Shown: positions 1-11,867 of the stretch, in pieces
Numbering within the stretch: the first letter of the stretch is position 1
Layout: each line of letters begins with the position of its first letter
NCBI GenBank assembly: GCA_958496175.1
Contig: OY292280.1
Span: forward strand, 2,666,001 to 2,730,000
Direction: 5' to 3'
Length of the DNA stretch: 64,000 nucleotides
Source: Sisyra terminalis
Lineage: Eukaryota > Arthropoda > Insecta > Neuroptera > Sisyridae
Program-made: the position numbers and the translations under genes
Notes under the pieces: generated by a model
Databases searched by the model: none
The model's input: only the letters and a program-made list of their open reading frames with translations
What the model was told of the DNA's origin: nothing

Positions 1-785
1 CAAAGCTTTCAAGTTCTTAATAAACTAATAGTACTATTTCATGCCTACTGCTTAATCAACTCTTATCTTATTCGTGCTTTTGAACGTTGAAAATATCCCA
101 AAGTGTTAATTTTGCTCATTCCTCCAGAAAAAGCTCCAAAAACAAAGAACCAGATAATCAGTAGAACTTACTGGACTTAAAGGTTAAAAGCTCGTCAAAT
201 TATAACTTAATGAATTTAAAATTTAAAAGCTTTGGTTCATTAAAATTAGTTTATGGAATTGGTTTTTGTTGAAAAGAATGTGTATTTTTAGTGCTTAAGA
301 GCTTTTTTGTAAATTTTATAAATTTAATACTTTGAAGTTTATGTTTTCAAATCTTTGAACCCAAAAAAAAGACAAAATTTCCAAATTGTGGACAGATGAA
401 ACTTTATTTAATTGTAAAAAGAGCTTTTTCGATGGAATCTTTTTTAGTCGTTACTTATTCATCTTAGGTACTGTAAGTTTCAATTACGGTTAATGACCTT
501 TGCACCACATGATACAAGGGTACTCCATTATAGTTAAGCATTTTTAAATGTATTCAAAAGCTTTGGACTTTTACTTAGCTCAGCTCATGATTTCATCAAA
601 TAGATTACTAAAATTTTCATTGAATGAACTTGGAATTTTCAAAAAATTAGAAATTGTAGCTTTCAGGTGATTTAAGGCTCAATGTGTCTGAAGTGATATA
701 AGCTTTGCTAAATTTGTTATGTTGAAAGCTGAGAATTTTGATGATTTTTAAACAGTAAATTTAAGGAAGATTACTAAAAACGTTA
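1..785. other. AT-rich non-coding DNA
   Basis: No convincing gene, RNA or element. Frequent AAAGCTTT-type words occur. Any window-edge feature would be cut here. Confidence 0.6.
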
Positions 786-1100
786 AATAGAAATCTGATT
801 CTGGGAGCTTTTTTTAAAAGCTTTTGTTGCTTAAAGCAAAAGTTAAAATTTTCATTCGATATTTGCGACTCAAGTTAAAATGGTTATGCAAAACCTTTTA
901 GAATTTAGTCTAACTGAGGAATAGAGCTTTTGTAGAAAGCTTTTTAGATTCTTTTTTTTTTTTGATTGTCCGACTTAAAGTAAAAGTTCAAATTTTTGTT
1001 TGGTATTAGTGATTTGAGCTGAAAAGTTCTAGTAAAACTCGAAGAATTTGGTGACGCTGAGCTTTCGAGCTTTTGTATGAAGCTTTTTGGGTTAACATGA
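786..1100. repeat. Diverged tandem repeat, about 144-bp period, AAAGCTTT-rich
   Basis: GAGCTTTTGTAGAAAGCTTTT-like phrases recur. The stretch from CTTAAAG at 830 aligns with that from CTTAAAG at 974, with similar following sequence. About two units are visible, with the next GAGCTTTTGTATGAAGC following at about 1070. Confidence 0.5.
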
Positions 1101-1199
1101 AAACTATTTGGTTTTTTATGGATCGAAATGAATTTTTTGGGTATGCTGTTTTGATTGGAGCGATTGAAAATTTTTTTAACATCCCATAGTCAAATTTGC

Positions 1200-2420
1200 A
1201 TTGAACGTTCGTGGGGATGGTGGTGCGGGGATGTTTTCGGTGGGTTTGAGTGATAACATAGAGGCAGCCAATGAGCTCTAATTACCCGATTAATATGCAT
1301 GTATAAGGCCATAAAACAAAATTTTAGTTGAGCGACCATTAAAAGCATTTAGTTTTGAAACCTGGAAAACTGCTATATCATCCCATTCCCAAATTGCACC
1401 GTATCCCGTTACCCCCTTCCCCTTTTCCCCCCACCACCACTACCACGTCACGTTTATGGTATCCGCTGCGCGCATTTCGCATCGTAGCATCACCGGTCAC
1501 TGGAACAGTGCGCATGTCAAAAGCACTAAACCTAGCGGTGGCTCAGAGCGGGAACTTGTTAGTTACTACATAATGTACCAAAATAATGGGTAGCGAAAGG
1601 GATGAGAGGTCGCTAGGGGCGGACTGTACATGCATGGTCAACATCATCATCATTGATGATGATGATGATCATCATCATTGCACCGTCATCATCATCGTCG
1701 TCCCCCCACCCCTCCGTCGCCTCAACCTCGTATGGCGCCCTCGTTGAGCAAACCAACCCTGACTAAACACCCCATCATCATCCCTCCAGCTATATATATA
1801 GTGTATATAAGAGAAATCATTAAACAAATTCAAAATGGCCGACTCTCTTCGAGCCAATGATTTCAAATCATCCACCGTGACGTCAGAATGATTCTATATA
1901 CATTTTGAGCCAATCAGAGCGCGCGTTTTGTTGCAGCAATTAAAAAATATGAGCCAATCAACACAAGCCTTTTAAACAAATAGTCATATAGAGAATTTTA
2001 TTATTGCTATTATTATTATTATTAATATCATTACAATTATAACATACAAGTGATAATGTTGCATAACAATGCAAAGGGGGGGGAGCTTGTGAATTGCAGA
2101 TGCATCCAAGTGTAACATACACATGCACCGATTCCCATTGAAATCAAAAATAATAACAAACTCGTTTCTTTCGTATTTTTTTGCACGCAAATTTTTGCAA
2201 CCCCTGGCAATTAATAAGACTTGCCGCTACCCATGAATATGGTGGCAACTGGAATCAATTCACCTCCAAAATGGCGGTCGGTCGGATGGTAATTGAAAAT
2301 TAACAATTTCCCTAATTGGCAAAATAGCGTTTAGTCAATTATCAAATTTCGATCAAATCGTTGATAAAATTACTGAGCCAATGATTCTGGTCGAGATTTC
2401 AGCTCATTGTAGACTATAAT
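1200..2420. promoter_or_regulatory. Regulatory-looking island: TATA-like run, CRE, four GAGCCAAT boxes
   Basis: The block is GC-richer than its surroundings. It holds a TATATATATA run at about 1792-1810, a perfect CRE TGACGTCA at 1878-1885, GAGCCAAT at 1851, 1907, 1951 and 2375 (the second and third read CCAATCA, NF-Y-like), and AAAATGGC(C/G) at 1832 and 2268 (YY1/Pho-like). No open frame with a credible start follows on either strand. It could be a promoter, an enhancer or the edge of an upstream exon. Confidence 0.4.
1642..1702. repeat. CAT/GAT trinucleotide repeat with hairpin arrangement
   Basis: (CAT)n, then (GAT)n, then (CAT)n in succession makes self-complementary arms, followed by CATCATCATCGTCGTC. 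Confidence 0.9.
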
Positions 2421-2479
2421 CAACCCCCTCTCCTCACCCCACCGCCATTCCCCACTCCAATCAAATTTAGAAAGAAATA

Positions 2480-3104
2480 AACCATTGAATTTGTCTTAAA
2501 TATTATGATTTTGGATGGAAATCTAGGAACACTTGTGGATCCCAAATAAATCCAGTCATCACATCCCAACAGTTTCGTTGTGCAAAAAACCAATATTTGA
2601 TCTTATTCTACTGCGTAGGAATTTTCTGCAAAATTTATTATAAACTTTTGCATCTATTTGGGATACTCCACTAAGAATATGAAGTTAACCCAACTAATTT
2701 GTATGAATTTCTAATGTTTGAATCATGTAGGTACATTTTTTCATTATTTCACTACTTTCCGCACATATGTGGAAAGTGGATAATCAATTTTTTTTGGATT
2801 TTAACAATAATGAATATATTTTGTTGATATTGAAAAAAAGAAGCATCAATCAGAGGCTTTTCAACCAAATTACTATACCATTATATAAATTTTCTCTGTG
2901 GAAATTTCTGGAATTAATTTATTAACTATAAGGCATACCAACACTTTGTAGGAATCTTAGGTAATACCTAACGAATACGATTGTTATCCCCAAACTAAAT
3001 TTTTTTTTTTAGATTAAAAGTTATGCAAACTGTAAAATGCACCATCAATTTATTTAATAATACTGCCCAAATGTTATGCAGTTTTACGAAAAAAAAGCCC
3101 TAAA
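2480..3104. other. AT-rich non-coding DNA
   Basis: No recognisable gene or element; homopolymer runs only. Confidence 0.6.
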
Positions 3105-3790
3105 TGCGGCCCTGATTTCAATACCAACTTTTATATAAATAGTAGAAGAAATATTATGAAGATGAATTATAGATCCATCTATTATAAACTACGAAAAATC
3201 TTATATCAATTACTAATAAAACTTAAAATTTATGAGGGTTAGAATATTACTTATATATTATAATAATATTAAATCCAGTCCTGATTGAAATATTATATTA
3301 AAGATTAGAAGATATGTAATGAAGATGAGTTTTATTTATACCTTTTGAAAATAACGGAAAATCATAAACTATATCTTAAAAGAACTAAAATTCGATAAGG
3401 GTTGGAATTTTTAGATTTTCTGGTACTTTTACATCATACCTAACATTAAATCCAGTTCTGGTAGAATTATTAAAATAAATAGTACTAGAAATGTGATGAA
3501 AAAGAAATATAGTTTCATCTCTAATAAATAGCAGAAATTTTTAGATTAAATATTCACAAAACTAAAAATTTTTAAGGGTTGCAATTTTCTGGGGAATCTG
3601 GTACCCTTACTTTCTATTTTACAATAATTTTAATTCCGGTCCTGTTTGAAATATTACAACAAATAGTAATGAAGATGAATTATAGTTACACCATGTATAA
3701 ATAGCGGATATTTTTAGAATAAATATTAAGGGTCATAACATTTTTAAGGGATGAACTTTTCTGGTACCATAAAATACCATAACCTTCTAT
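3105..3790 (+). repeat. Satellite-like array of four diverged monomers, about 170-183 bp each
   Basis: The marker CCTGATTTCAA / CCTGATTGAAATATT / TCTGGTAGAATTATT / CCTGTTTGAAATATT occurs at about 3111, 3281, 3457 and 3640. Each is followed by ATGAAGATGAATTATAG-like and AATTTTTAAGGGTTG-like segments. The monomers have drifted substantially. Confidence 0.7.
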
Positions 3791-3941
3791 TTTATAATTG
3801 CTGTAAATAATTAAATTGAATTTTTATATAAATGTTCGTGAAACTTTAAAAATACCTTCTTTAAAATAGCTCCCAAAAATCGGTTATCTTTCCGGAAATT
3901 GTAGATGAAAAATGAAAATTCTGAAAACGATTCTAAACATT

Positions 3942-5210
3942 TGGTGTACCGGAAAATAATGTCGTTTTTAAACCAAGTCATTAAAAGTCATTAATAATAA
4001 ATTGCCATTTATCTGCTTATAAGTTATTTCCAAGTGGTACCAAAGACATTTTATGATTAGAGTATTAATCAACTTAGTAAAAATTACAAAATATTTTTTA
4101 TTCCGATATCTATATTTAAATGGTAGAACCAAAAACCCGAAAGAATATAAATTCGCTATTGTATGTTCTTCAAGTTTCACAGGATAGCGATGCAAAGTTG
4201 TTACTAAAAACATTTTCAATGTAAATCTAAGGGCATTAGATGTTCATTAATGCCAAATGAAGTATTTTAAGTTCAAATTCGACAAGTTTAATTTCTCCAA
4301 CTGATACCAACAAAATATGACAAAAAATTTCACCAATAAAACGTTTAGGGGAGAAATGGTGCCAAATGTATGCCAGAAAGTCAAAGAGCTGCCAAATAAT
4401 CCTAATCAATCTTAATCGACCGGCCGAATACCCAAAAGTGTTCAAAAACTGTTATCATATAAAATTCAATGCTGTAACCCGGAAAGCAAAATTCCTCTAC
4501 AAGAGAAAAGCCCCGGAAAAACCCTAATAAGTTAAGGGGGAGATGATATTGTCGTTCCCACTAAAATAGTCTAAAGTTATACCATCGGATTTCTATTTAT
4601 TTCAACCGTTACTACATTTACTAAGTGGTTCAAAAAATTGAAAACTAAAATGATGTCCAAAATGTAATTTTTGAATATTTCCCTTAGTAATCCACCAATA
4701 AAACGTTTAGGGGAGAAATGGTGCCAAATGTATGCCAGAAAGTCAAAGAACTGCCAAATAATCCCAATCAATCTTAATCGACCGGCCAAATTCCCAAAAG
4801 TGTCCAAAAATTGTTAACAGATAAAATTTTATGCAGTAATCCGACAATGCAAGAATCCTCTGCAGAAGAAAAGCCCTGGAAAAGCCCATATAAATTAAGT
4901 GGGAGGTGATATTGCCTTTCCTACTAAAATCGTCTAAAGTTAAACCATCGGATTTCTATTTATTTCAATCGTTACTACATTTACTAAGTAGTACAAAATT
5001 TTAAACCTTAAGTGATGTTCAAAATTGTAATTTTTGGATATTTTCCTTAGTGATCAATTGATTTTTACTAACATGGCATTAAAACTTTGCACCTTGTCAA
5101 ATTGCCGATACTATTGAGGCTGATGATATCATTGATTTAAAATCAATAGGTGTAACAAAATTTTGTGTTTTAATTGTATATTAAAAAACGCCATTACTTT
5201 CCGGTACCCC
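3942..5210. mobile_element. TIR transposon, copy 1 (non-autonomous, about 1.27 kb)
   Basis: The left end GGTGTACCGGAAAATAATG is the inverted complement of the right end, whose complement reads GGGGTACCGGAAAGTAATGG. Related elements lie at 13646 and 16724. There is no transposase frame; the short frames on either strand are not shared as proteins. Inside, a 362-bp segment is tandemly duplicated (4333-5055), which the other copies have only once. I could not fix the target-site duplication. Confidence 0.65.
4333..5055 (+). repeat. 362-bp tandem duplication inside transposon copy 1
   Basis: CCAATAAAACGTTTAGGGG starts at 4333 and again at 4695, and CTAAAGTTATACC/CTAAAGTTAAACC at 4571 and 4934. 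Similarity is high throughout. Confidence 0.85.
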
Positions 5211-5810
5211 TAGTAATTGGGGATAGCTTAAGAATTTATTTTATACTCCATTTGGAATAATTTTCCCCAATTTTCCGAACACTGTTCTAGAAAAACCAAA
5301 CCCTCCAATTGATCTCCAAAGCATTGGGTAACAATTGGCTTAATTTTAAGTAAATGTTCCCGAAAAGAGACAGTGGATGATTTATGGCGAATACTCGTTA
5401 CAATTGGATAGTTTTATTGGCTGGCAAATTTTTTTTATCAATTTATCATTAAAATTGCTTATATCTAAGCTTACCTTGCAACCCCCAAAACGTTTATTTT
5501 TACCCCATTTGGGATAATTGACCCGAGTTCCCCGACCACTGTTCTAGAACAACCATACACCATGGATCTCCAAAAAACTTTCACATAAAATTGATGGTTG
5601 CTTCAAAAAATTGAAAACATATTAAAATTTCTCTTTAGTTCAACTTTGACCCCGAATAACTTTTGAAGGAATAAATATATCAAAAACTTGTTCGAGACCT
5701 TTTTTGTAGATCGTTCAATTTTCTATAAGAATATACCTTAGTCATTCCGAAATATTGTCTTTGACGTGAGCTATAAAATTCCAAAGTGTAAGAGAATATT
5801 GTTCCCATGT
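5211..5810. repeat. MITE-like repeat with TTCCCCGACCACTG ends, also found at 17.6 kb
   Basis: The text following transposon copy 1 (ATTGGGGATAGCTTAAG onward) is repeated after copy 3 at 17601-17960. TTCC(CC)GA(A/C)CACTGTTCTAG occurs at about 5275 and 5537. Its complement matches the ends of the MITE at 14611-14802, so this is a related, rearranged copy. Confidence 0.55.
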
Positions 5811-7300
5811 TATTTAAATGGAAAATGGAAATTTGCGATGCGGCACCTCTTAATATTAATATTAAGAGCTTAAACTTTCACAGGATTTTTTTTTGCCATT
5901 CCCAACAATATTATTGATATAATTAAGAAAAAAAATTATCATTTTTTTTGAATCAGTCTAGTCTGTATAGTTGATTTGTCTATCTGCACCGATTTTGATG
6001 AATTTGACAAGAGTTTTGATTCAGTTTTTATTTGCGTATATCAATTTTTATTCAATTATTAAAGTTATATAATTCCTAAGTTGAATGGAGAAACAAAAAA
6101 TTATATTTTGGTGGAAGAGTGGAGGAATGGATTAAAGTGAGATAAAATCTTAACAAAAGCATATCGGAATTGGATCTTATGGACTATATGGTGGTATTAG
6201 CAACAAATTTAAGGTGGCCTGCAAAAAAAAGTGAATGTGAATGTGTTATTTGCATAACGGGTGGTAAACGCGGCCTATCCGAAACCGAGTTTGGAATATT
6301 AAAGAGCCATGGCCTACCCTAATTCCACATTTATGAGGCTACGATTTTTGCGAGGCCAATTGATGATGATGATGATGATGATGAGGATCGTCATCAACGG
6401 CACAGCCTCATCATGATTATGCGATGTGAACGTACAAAGGAGAAAAAAAACGGCAAAAATGAAGAGGGAAAGAAGAGAATCAGAGGGAAAAAAACGATAA
6501 GAAAAACCGGAGAGAAGAATAAGCAAAAAAAAAACCGTCGAAAGAATCGAGAGAGAAAAAAAGCCAAGCACAAATAGCAATAAATAAAAAACGCGAGGCT
6601 GAGGCATAAAAAAGAAAAATAATATGCTAAAATAAAAAGACAACCAAACACGAGAATTCAATGACCTAACTCAATATGAACTTAGTTTAACGTAGGTTAA
6701 GACTGAATTTATATTATACATATGTGTGAGATGGTCGGATTCTCAACATTTGGCCAATTATTGATGAGTTCGGGATGAGTTCCGTTGGTCGAGGATCAAT
6801 CAAGTTAATTTCCATCCCTTGTAACAAGCGACCAGTGGTCACCACCCTCGTACACGTCTCCACAACTGCAACCATCTCATAAATCCAACATCCACCCCCA
6901 ATTTACCCCAACTTACCCCAATCCACTTGGTCACATACGATTAAAACCAATTGAAAATCAACTTAAATTTCATCCCCGCAATTGACTAATTCACAGCTAA
7001 CGGTAATCGAGGCATCCGAAAATGCAATATTGTGGAAATTCCATTTCGATTATTGAACCATTTCAAGTTTGCCTATCGGCAAATAGGGTGCCCCGTGCGG
7101 ATTGGGAAGAAAAATGTTGAGAATTCGCCCCGCAGGCGACTTAGTCAGAGAATCTCTCACTAAAAAAAAAAAACGAGAAAAAAACCGAGAAAAAACACAT
7201 GCCGTTCAAACCTAAGAATGTTTCACACTGAAAAAGTTTCACAAAGAATCTCATACAGCATCCACATTCTAAAAAAAATCACAACAAAACTTAAAATTTT
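5811..7300. other. Non-coding DNA with a (GAT)n microsatellite
   Basis: (GAT)n lies at about 6359-6384, and a purine-rich stretch at 6430-6620 gives long but non-coding minus-strand frames (Phe/Leu/Ser only). The part at 6750-7150 has higher complexity, but I see no gene there. Confidence 0.6.
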
Positions 7301-7308
7301 CGATCGAT

Positions 7309-8300
7309 TATTTCTTTTAAATTTCTATGATTTATCATTTTTGAAGTCCCCAAAAAAACTTTTGTATAATTTCCCCTATTTTTTTTTTGCTTTAAAAATT
7401 ATAACATTTGAACAATAAAACCTGCACTCCCCTATTAGCCCGGTTATTAATATAACCCAATAGTTACTTGCTTTTCACTTTAATTGTATTTAAAACCAAT
7501 TTGAATAATTTTAGTCAAAAACTTTACTAAAACTAATCAATGACCACAAAAATTGTTTCGCCTATGTCTTAAACTACATATTTCGATTGCCCACCAATTT
7601 TCATCAAATAATGAAAGATTTATACAAATCATTAAATTTCCTTGATTTCACCATAGCTCTGAAAAACTATTCCCTGATTTCTCCTATAAATCTGCGCGTC
7701 CCTAAACTATTTTGGTACATTTTTAATTCGTTGGGGTTTGATGATTTGAATTCAAGCAATCCAAAATTTCCATTGTTGTGATAAATATCAAATTTTGATT
7801 TTTCAACAATAAATAGTAATTTTTTAGGTTTCTATGTTTCATCGTTTTTGAAGTCTTCAAAAAGTTTTGTTGGGTTTCCCATTTGTTTTTTAAATACTTA
7901 ACTTAAACCTAAAAACCCAAACTTCCTTACTTGTTCTGTTATTAATATAACCCAATAGTTAATTGCTGTTCACTTTCATTTTACTTAAAATTAATTTGAA
8001 TAATAATTTTAGGCAAAAATTTTACTAAAAATAGTCAATAACCCCAAAAATTGTTTGGTTTATGGTCTTTAACTACATATTTCGATTGCCCAGCAATTTC
8101 CATCAAATAATATCAAATTTATATGAATCATTAAATTTCCTTGATTATAGCTTAGTTTTTCGCCCTGAAAAATTATTCCCCGATTTCTTCAATAATTCTG
8201 CGTGTCCCAAACCATTGGTACATTTTTTATTCGTTGGGGTTTGATGATTTGAATTCAATTACGTTAATCGAACTTTAAAATATGCATTGTTTTAATAAAT
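7309..8300. repeat. Tandem duplication, about 495-503-bp period
   Basis: ATTAATATAACCCAATAGTTA is at 7446 and 7941, and the flanking text aligns on both sides through TTTCGATTGCCCA(C/G)CAATTT at about 7579 and 8077. Each unit contains one minus-strand copy of the stem-loop motif described under findings. Confidence 0.8.
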
Positions 8301-8560
8301 ATCAAGTTTTCATTTTTTGTACGTTCTTCAACAATTAATAGTGAAATAATCAAATTTTAATTTATTGATTTGTGTATAATTTATATTCTTATGAACTTTT
8401 TTTAGTAGACTAAATTATTATATTTTCCCAAATTATTTTTAATAATTTTTTTCACCAAAATTAATCACTTTTCGCTCCCCTTTATTAAATGTCGTCCTTT
8501 TTTTTAAATAATATTAACCCAGGGATCAATGATCTTAATTGAGCAATTAATATATTAAGA

Positions 8561-8688
8561 AGCCAATTGGTGGCCGTTTCACAACTGGTTAGAGTATTGA
8601 ACAACTTTCGATATTTCAATACAAATTTTTATGAACCCTAGAGTCACTAATATTCTTAGCAGTTATACAGCAACGGTACATAACAATG
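8561..8688 (+). mobile_element. tRNA-derived SINE, degenerate copy
   Basis: Contains AATTGGTGGCCG near the start and the family 3' phrase AACCCTAGAGTCACTAA. The A box is damaged by a deletion. Confidence 0.6.
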
Positions 8689-8832
8689 AGAAATATAAAA
8701 ATAAATTATTAAAAACTTTGCATTTGAAAACAAATACTTATGAAGATTACTACATCTTCGAATTAACTTTTTGTGATTAGTTGATTGTTTTTAGAAAATT
8801 TTGAAAAAGGGTTGCAATTGTTCTATATAACT

Positions 8833-8966
8833 ACTGATGAACAAGGTGGTCAAGGTGGCCGCTCAAAACTGATAGATATATGATTCAAATCTTGAAACGG
8901 GAAAATTAGTAATATTTTTCAGTTTACGGAATGTTGTTAATCCTAGAGCCGATTGTTATAATCATA
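8833..8966 (+). mobile_element. tRNA-derived SINE copy
   Basis: Contains GGTCAAGGTGGCCGCTCAAAACTG and AATCCTAGAGCC. It lies in the same orientation as its neighbours. Confidence 0.6.
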
Positions 8967-9033
8967 AAGAAATATTTTGGACAATACCTACCCATGAATC
9001 AATACTTTTAATTGGGTAATTAATGTATAAGAA

Positions 9034-9180
9034 AGCCTACTGGTGGCCGAGTGGTCTAGGTGGCTGCTTCAAAACTGGTAGTTGTAAGAAGTAAATTTTC
9101 GATATTTTTTGCTATACGAATTTCATTAACCCTTGAGTCTCTAAAGACCTTAATAGTTATAAAGCGTCGGTAAATAAATA
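9034..9180 (+). mobile_element. tRNA-derived SINE copy
   Basis: TGGTGGCCGAGTGGTC (tRNA-Ser/Leu-like A box) is followed by the family 3' part TCTCTAAAGACCTTAATAG and AAAGCGTCGGTAAATAA. Confidence 0.75.
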
Positions 9181-9305
9181 AAAACTTTGGATTTGAAGGC
9201 AAATAATTAAGAAGATTACTACATCTTTGAATCAACTTTTGAGATTTGTTGATTATTTTTGGAAAATTTGGGAAAACGATTGCAATTGTTCCATGTTCCA
9301 TATGG

Positions 9306-9436
9306 TAACTGGTAGACGAATGGCCAAGGTGGCCGCTCAAAACTGAGCGATATATGATTTAAATCTTTAAACAGGAAAATTTTTAATATTTTTTTGGGGT
9401 GGATTGTTGTAAATGCTAGAGCCGACGGTAATAAAA
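9306..9436 (+). mobile_element. tRNA-derived SINE, degenerate copy
   Basis: Contains GACGAATGGCCAAGGTGGCCGC, and a CTAGAGCCGACGGTAATAA tail. Confidence 0.6.
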
Positions 9437-9634
9437 TTTGGGAAATAAGTAAGATGAGTACAAAAAATTTTTTTTAAAAGTTTGAAGTTAAAAATTTGAG
9501 GATTTTCCTTAAAGGTTTTCTTTATTTTGGTTTTGGGATTTAGAATTTAGAAATTAAAATTTCAATGGATTGAGAGGTGATCCAGTTTTTTTGGCTTATA
9601 TAGTGGTGATTATAACTATTTGGCCCAAAAGGTG

Positions 9635-9806
9635 GGTCACTTGCAAGGTTTATAAAATACACAGGTGGCCTCATGCGCTACGTGACGTATCCAGGAGAAA
9701 TTTGACATATCTTCAGACTGATTTAAATTTCAAAATTCTTCGTATGACGTCATATTTTTTTTTCTAATGGTGCAACCTGTGTAATTTATAAACCTTGGGT
9801 CACTTG
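9635..9806. mobile_element. 154-bp MITE with perfect 9-bp target-site duplication
   Basis: The element 9644-9797 has terminal inverted repeats beginning CAAGGTTTATAAA(A/T)(A/T)TACACAGGT. GGTCACTTG flanks it exactly at 9635-9643 and 9798-9806. A 9-bp duplication fits the Mutator-like superfamily best. The interior contains TGACGTCA at 9745-9752. It has no coding capacity. Confidence 0.85.
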
Positions 9807-10179
9807 GAGGAATTTTTGTACTAAAATTGGCCACTTCATTTTGAGTGTTATTAATGAAACTAATTTGGGTGAAAATCTATTTTTTTTTTCCTAGCCAAAA
9901 TTTGGGTTTTTTGGTGGAAAATTTGAGGTCAAAATTCCTTCGATAGAGCTGGAAGATTTGTTGGAAATATGAGTGGTTTTTTGTTGCGATGTTACGTGCG
10001 TTTGGAGTTGTGGAGAAGTTGAAACTGTTCAAATATGAAGATTGGCGATTTTTTTCCAAGTGCTTCAGTGTGATTGGGACTGTGAAGAATTTTTGCATCA
10101 AGACGTCCAAATGCTCACAGAAAGTGCAAGAGAGATGATGTAGATGGTGCGGCGGGGCTGCAGGAGGGTGCAGCATCTC

Positions 10180-10900
10180 TGCTGGATTGCATTGGTCCAT
10201 AGAAGCGAGATGTAGCCTTCCACTAAGTAGGAGACGTGGATTGCAGGAACGGCCGAAACACTGGCAAAACGATGGTCAGTCCCAGGTCATTGACCAAGAC
10301 GAAGACCTAAGACGAGAAGTAAACTCATTTTACGTCAGCTCTCGTGCAATCTCCGTCCCCTTCTTCGGGGGTACGCCACAACGTACTAACACATTATATT
10401 AAAATATATTTATTCTACTTACTACTTATGCGTTCCTTTTTTTCCTGCCCGGTTTATTTTTATCAACGGTCCGGATTATTAACACGCCAGATTAAAAAAA
10501 TCGGCCCCGAATCCGGTCGCTACCCTGCCAGCAACAATCACTCGGTAACCGGTCCAGATGTTGACCAAGTCGACCACGGGGCCTTTAAACAATTTGCACA
10601 CGTACGACCCGATCGGATCTGCTTAATGACAATTCCAGAAACGCGTGCTTCACACCTTTGTCAACAAGACAACGAGACAAGCGACAAGACATATCAATCA
10701 TAAAGTGCCACCGACCGATTCGAAAACAAAAAAACCCACCAAACGACATCTGCAATCCGGTCGCGCGACCCAAACTTCCACACTCCAAAAATCGCAGCGC
10801 AAACCATCCACCCGGAAACCTTCGGTGGATTCCTATACGATCCTCATCAAATCCACATTAGAAAATCATAAATAAAGAATCCGAACCGATTGACCGAGAG
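10180..10900. other. GC-richer island, possible exon or regulatory block
   Basis: The stretch is clearly less AT-rich than its flanks and includes a GGTAACCGGTCC site (about 10546-10557). Open frames overlap on both strands without a credible start or recognisable protein. AATAAA at about 10872 could be a polyadenylation signal. I cannot assign a gene. Confidence 0.35.
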
Positions 10901-11530
10901 TTATTTTGCATGTTACAAGAAGAAGGCAGTGGTTCGTTTTTTTTTTCTCCCATTTATTTATTTGCGCATTTTTTTTTTTTTCGTTTTTCTTCTTCTCTTC
11001 TTCATCTTTTTATAAACTTGTTTTTAAACTGACAGACTAGCCTACGTTTATTTTTAAATCCATGTACTGTACGGGCTAAAAATATCGTTCTTCTTACATT
11101 ATATTGAGAAAGGTCGTTATTCCCACCTTCTTATGTTCCATCCCTACTGTCTTCAACCACAATAAATCCCAATCTTCCCAATCATGTCAGAAACATAAAT
11201 AAACCCAACATCCATTTATAAACCTCAATCATTACTTCTTATAATTCCCAAAAAAAAAAAAAAAAAAAATACCCCATCATCCCCTAAATTTCCATCAACT
11301 TTCCCCTACTATTTACCAATTTGCACCAAATTTGAAATCTCCTAAAAATATCATTTTCCTAAAAACTCCCAAATTTCGACCACAAAAAGAAAATAAATTA
11401 TTCTTGAAATATTTTCCATGAAAGATCACCATCCCTCTTACAACCTTCCATGAATCTAGTAAAAGTGGTACCTGTAGGGCATTTATTTATAACTAATAAT
11501 CCATGTTGTTTAAGTCCTTGTCTTTTTAAA
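10901..11530. other. AT-rich non-coding DNA with a poly-A tract
   Basis: A run of about 20 A lies at 11250-11269, with T-rich runs near 10950. Nothing else was recognised. Confidence 0.6.
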
Positions 11531-11846
11531 TATAATAATTAAATTGTGGGCAATAAGGACGAAGCTTCTTGTGGAATATTACTTATTTTATCGCCAACGT
11601 TTCGTCAGTCATTCCTAACTTCTTCAGGGCTCTATAATGAAAATACTTAACATTTAAAAAACAGCGACACATTATTGTCAAAATTATAAATAAATAAATT
11701 ACAATTCATAAGTTAAATGCTAAATGTTATGTATTTTCATTATAAAGCCCTGAAGAAGTTAGGAATGACTGACGAAACGTTGGCAATAAAATAAATAATA
11801 TTCCACAAGAAGCTTCGTCCTTATTGCCCACAATTTAATTATTATA
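11531..11846. mobile_element. Foldback element, arms about 135 bp
   Basis: The left arm 11531-11664 and right arm 11712-11846 are near-perfect inverted complements (ATAATTAAATTGTGGGCAAT... at both outer ends) around a spacer of about 47 bp. Each arm carries CTGAAGAAG-TTAGGAATGACTGA-CGAAACGTT. A recent, intact hairpin MITE; TA may be its target. Confidence 0.85.
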
Positions 11847-11867
11847 TAACTAATAATGTTAAATAAA

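Larger units (their letters stand above)
8510..9436 (+). repeat. Tandem duplication (about 469 bp) carrying four SINE copies
   Basis: GAAGATTAC at 8742 corresponds to 9211, and the sequence aligns from the shared ATCAAT...TTAATTG flank to the second SINE of each unit. The duplication therefore happened after insertion of two adjacent SINEs. Confidence 0.75.

Noticed and set aside
3105..3790. CRISPR-like array
   Set aside because: The units are about 175 bp, diverged along their whole length, with no short identical repeat separated by unique spacers.
6314..6661. Long minus-strand frames rich in Phe, Leu and Ser
   Set aside because: They lie opposite a purine-rich simple-sequence stretch, which produces such frames automatically; two frames overlap, and no domain is visible.
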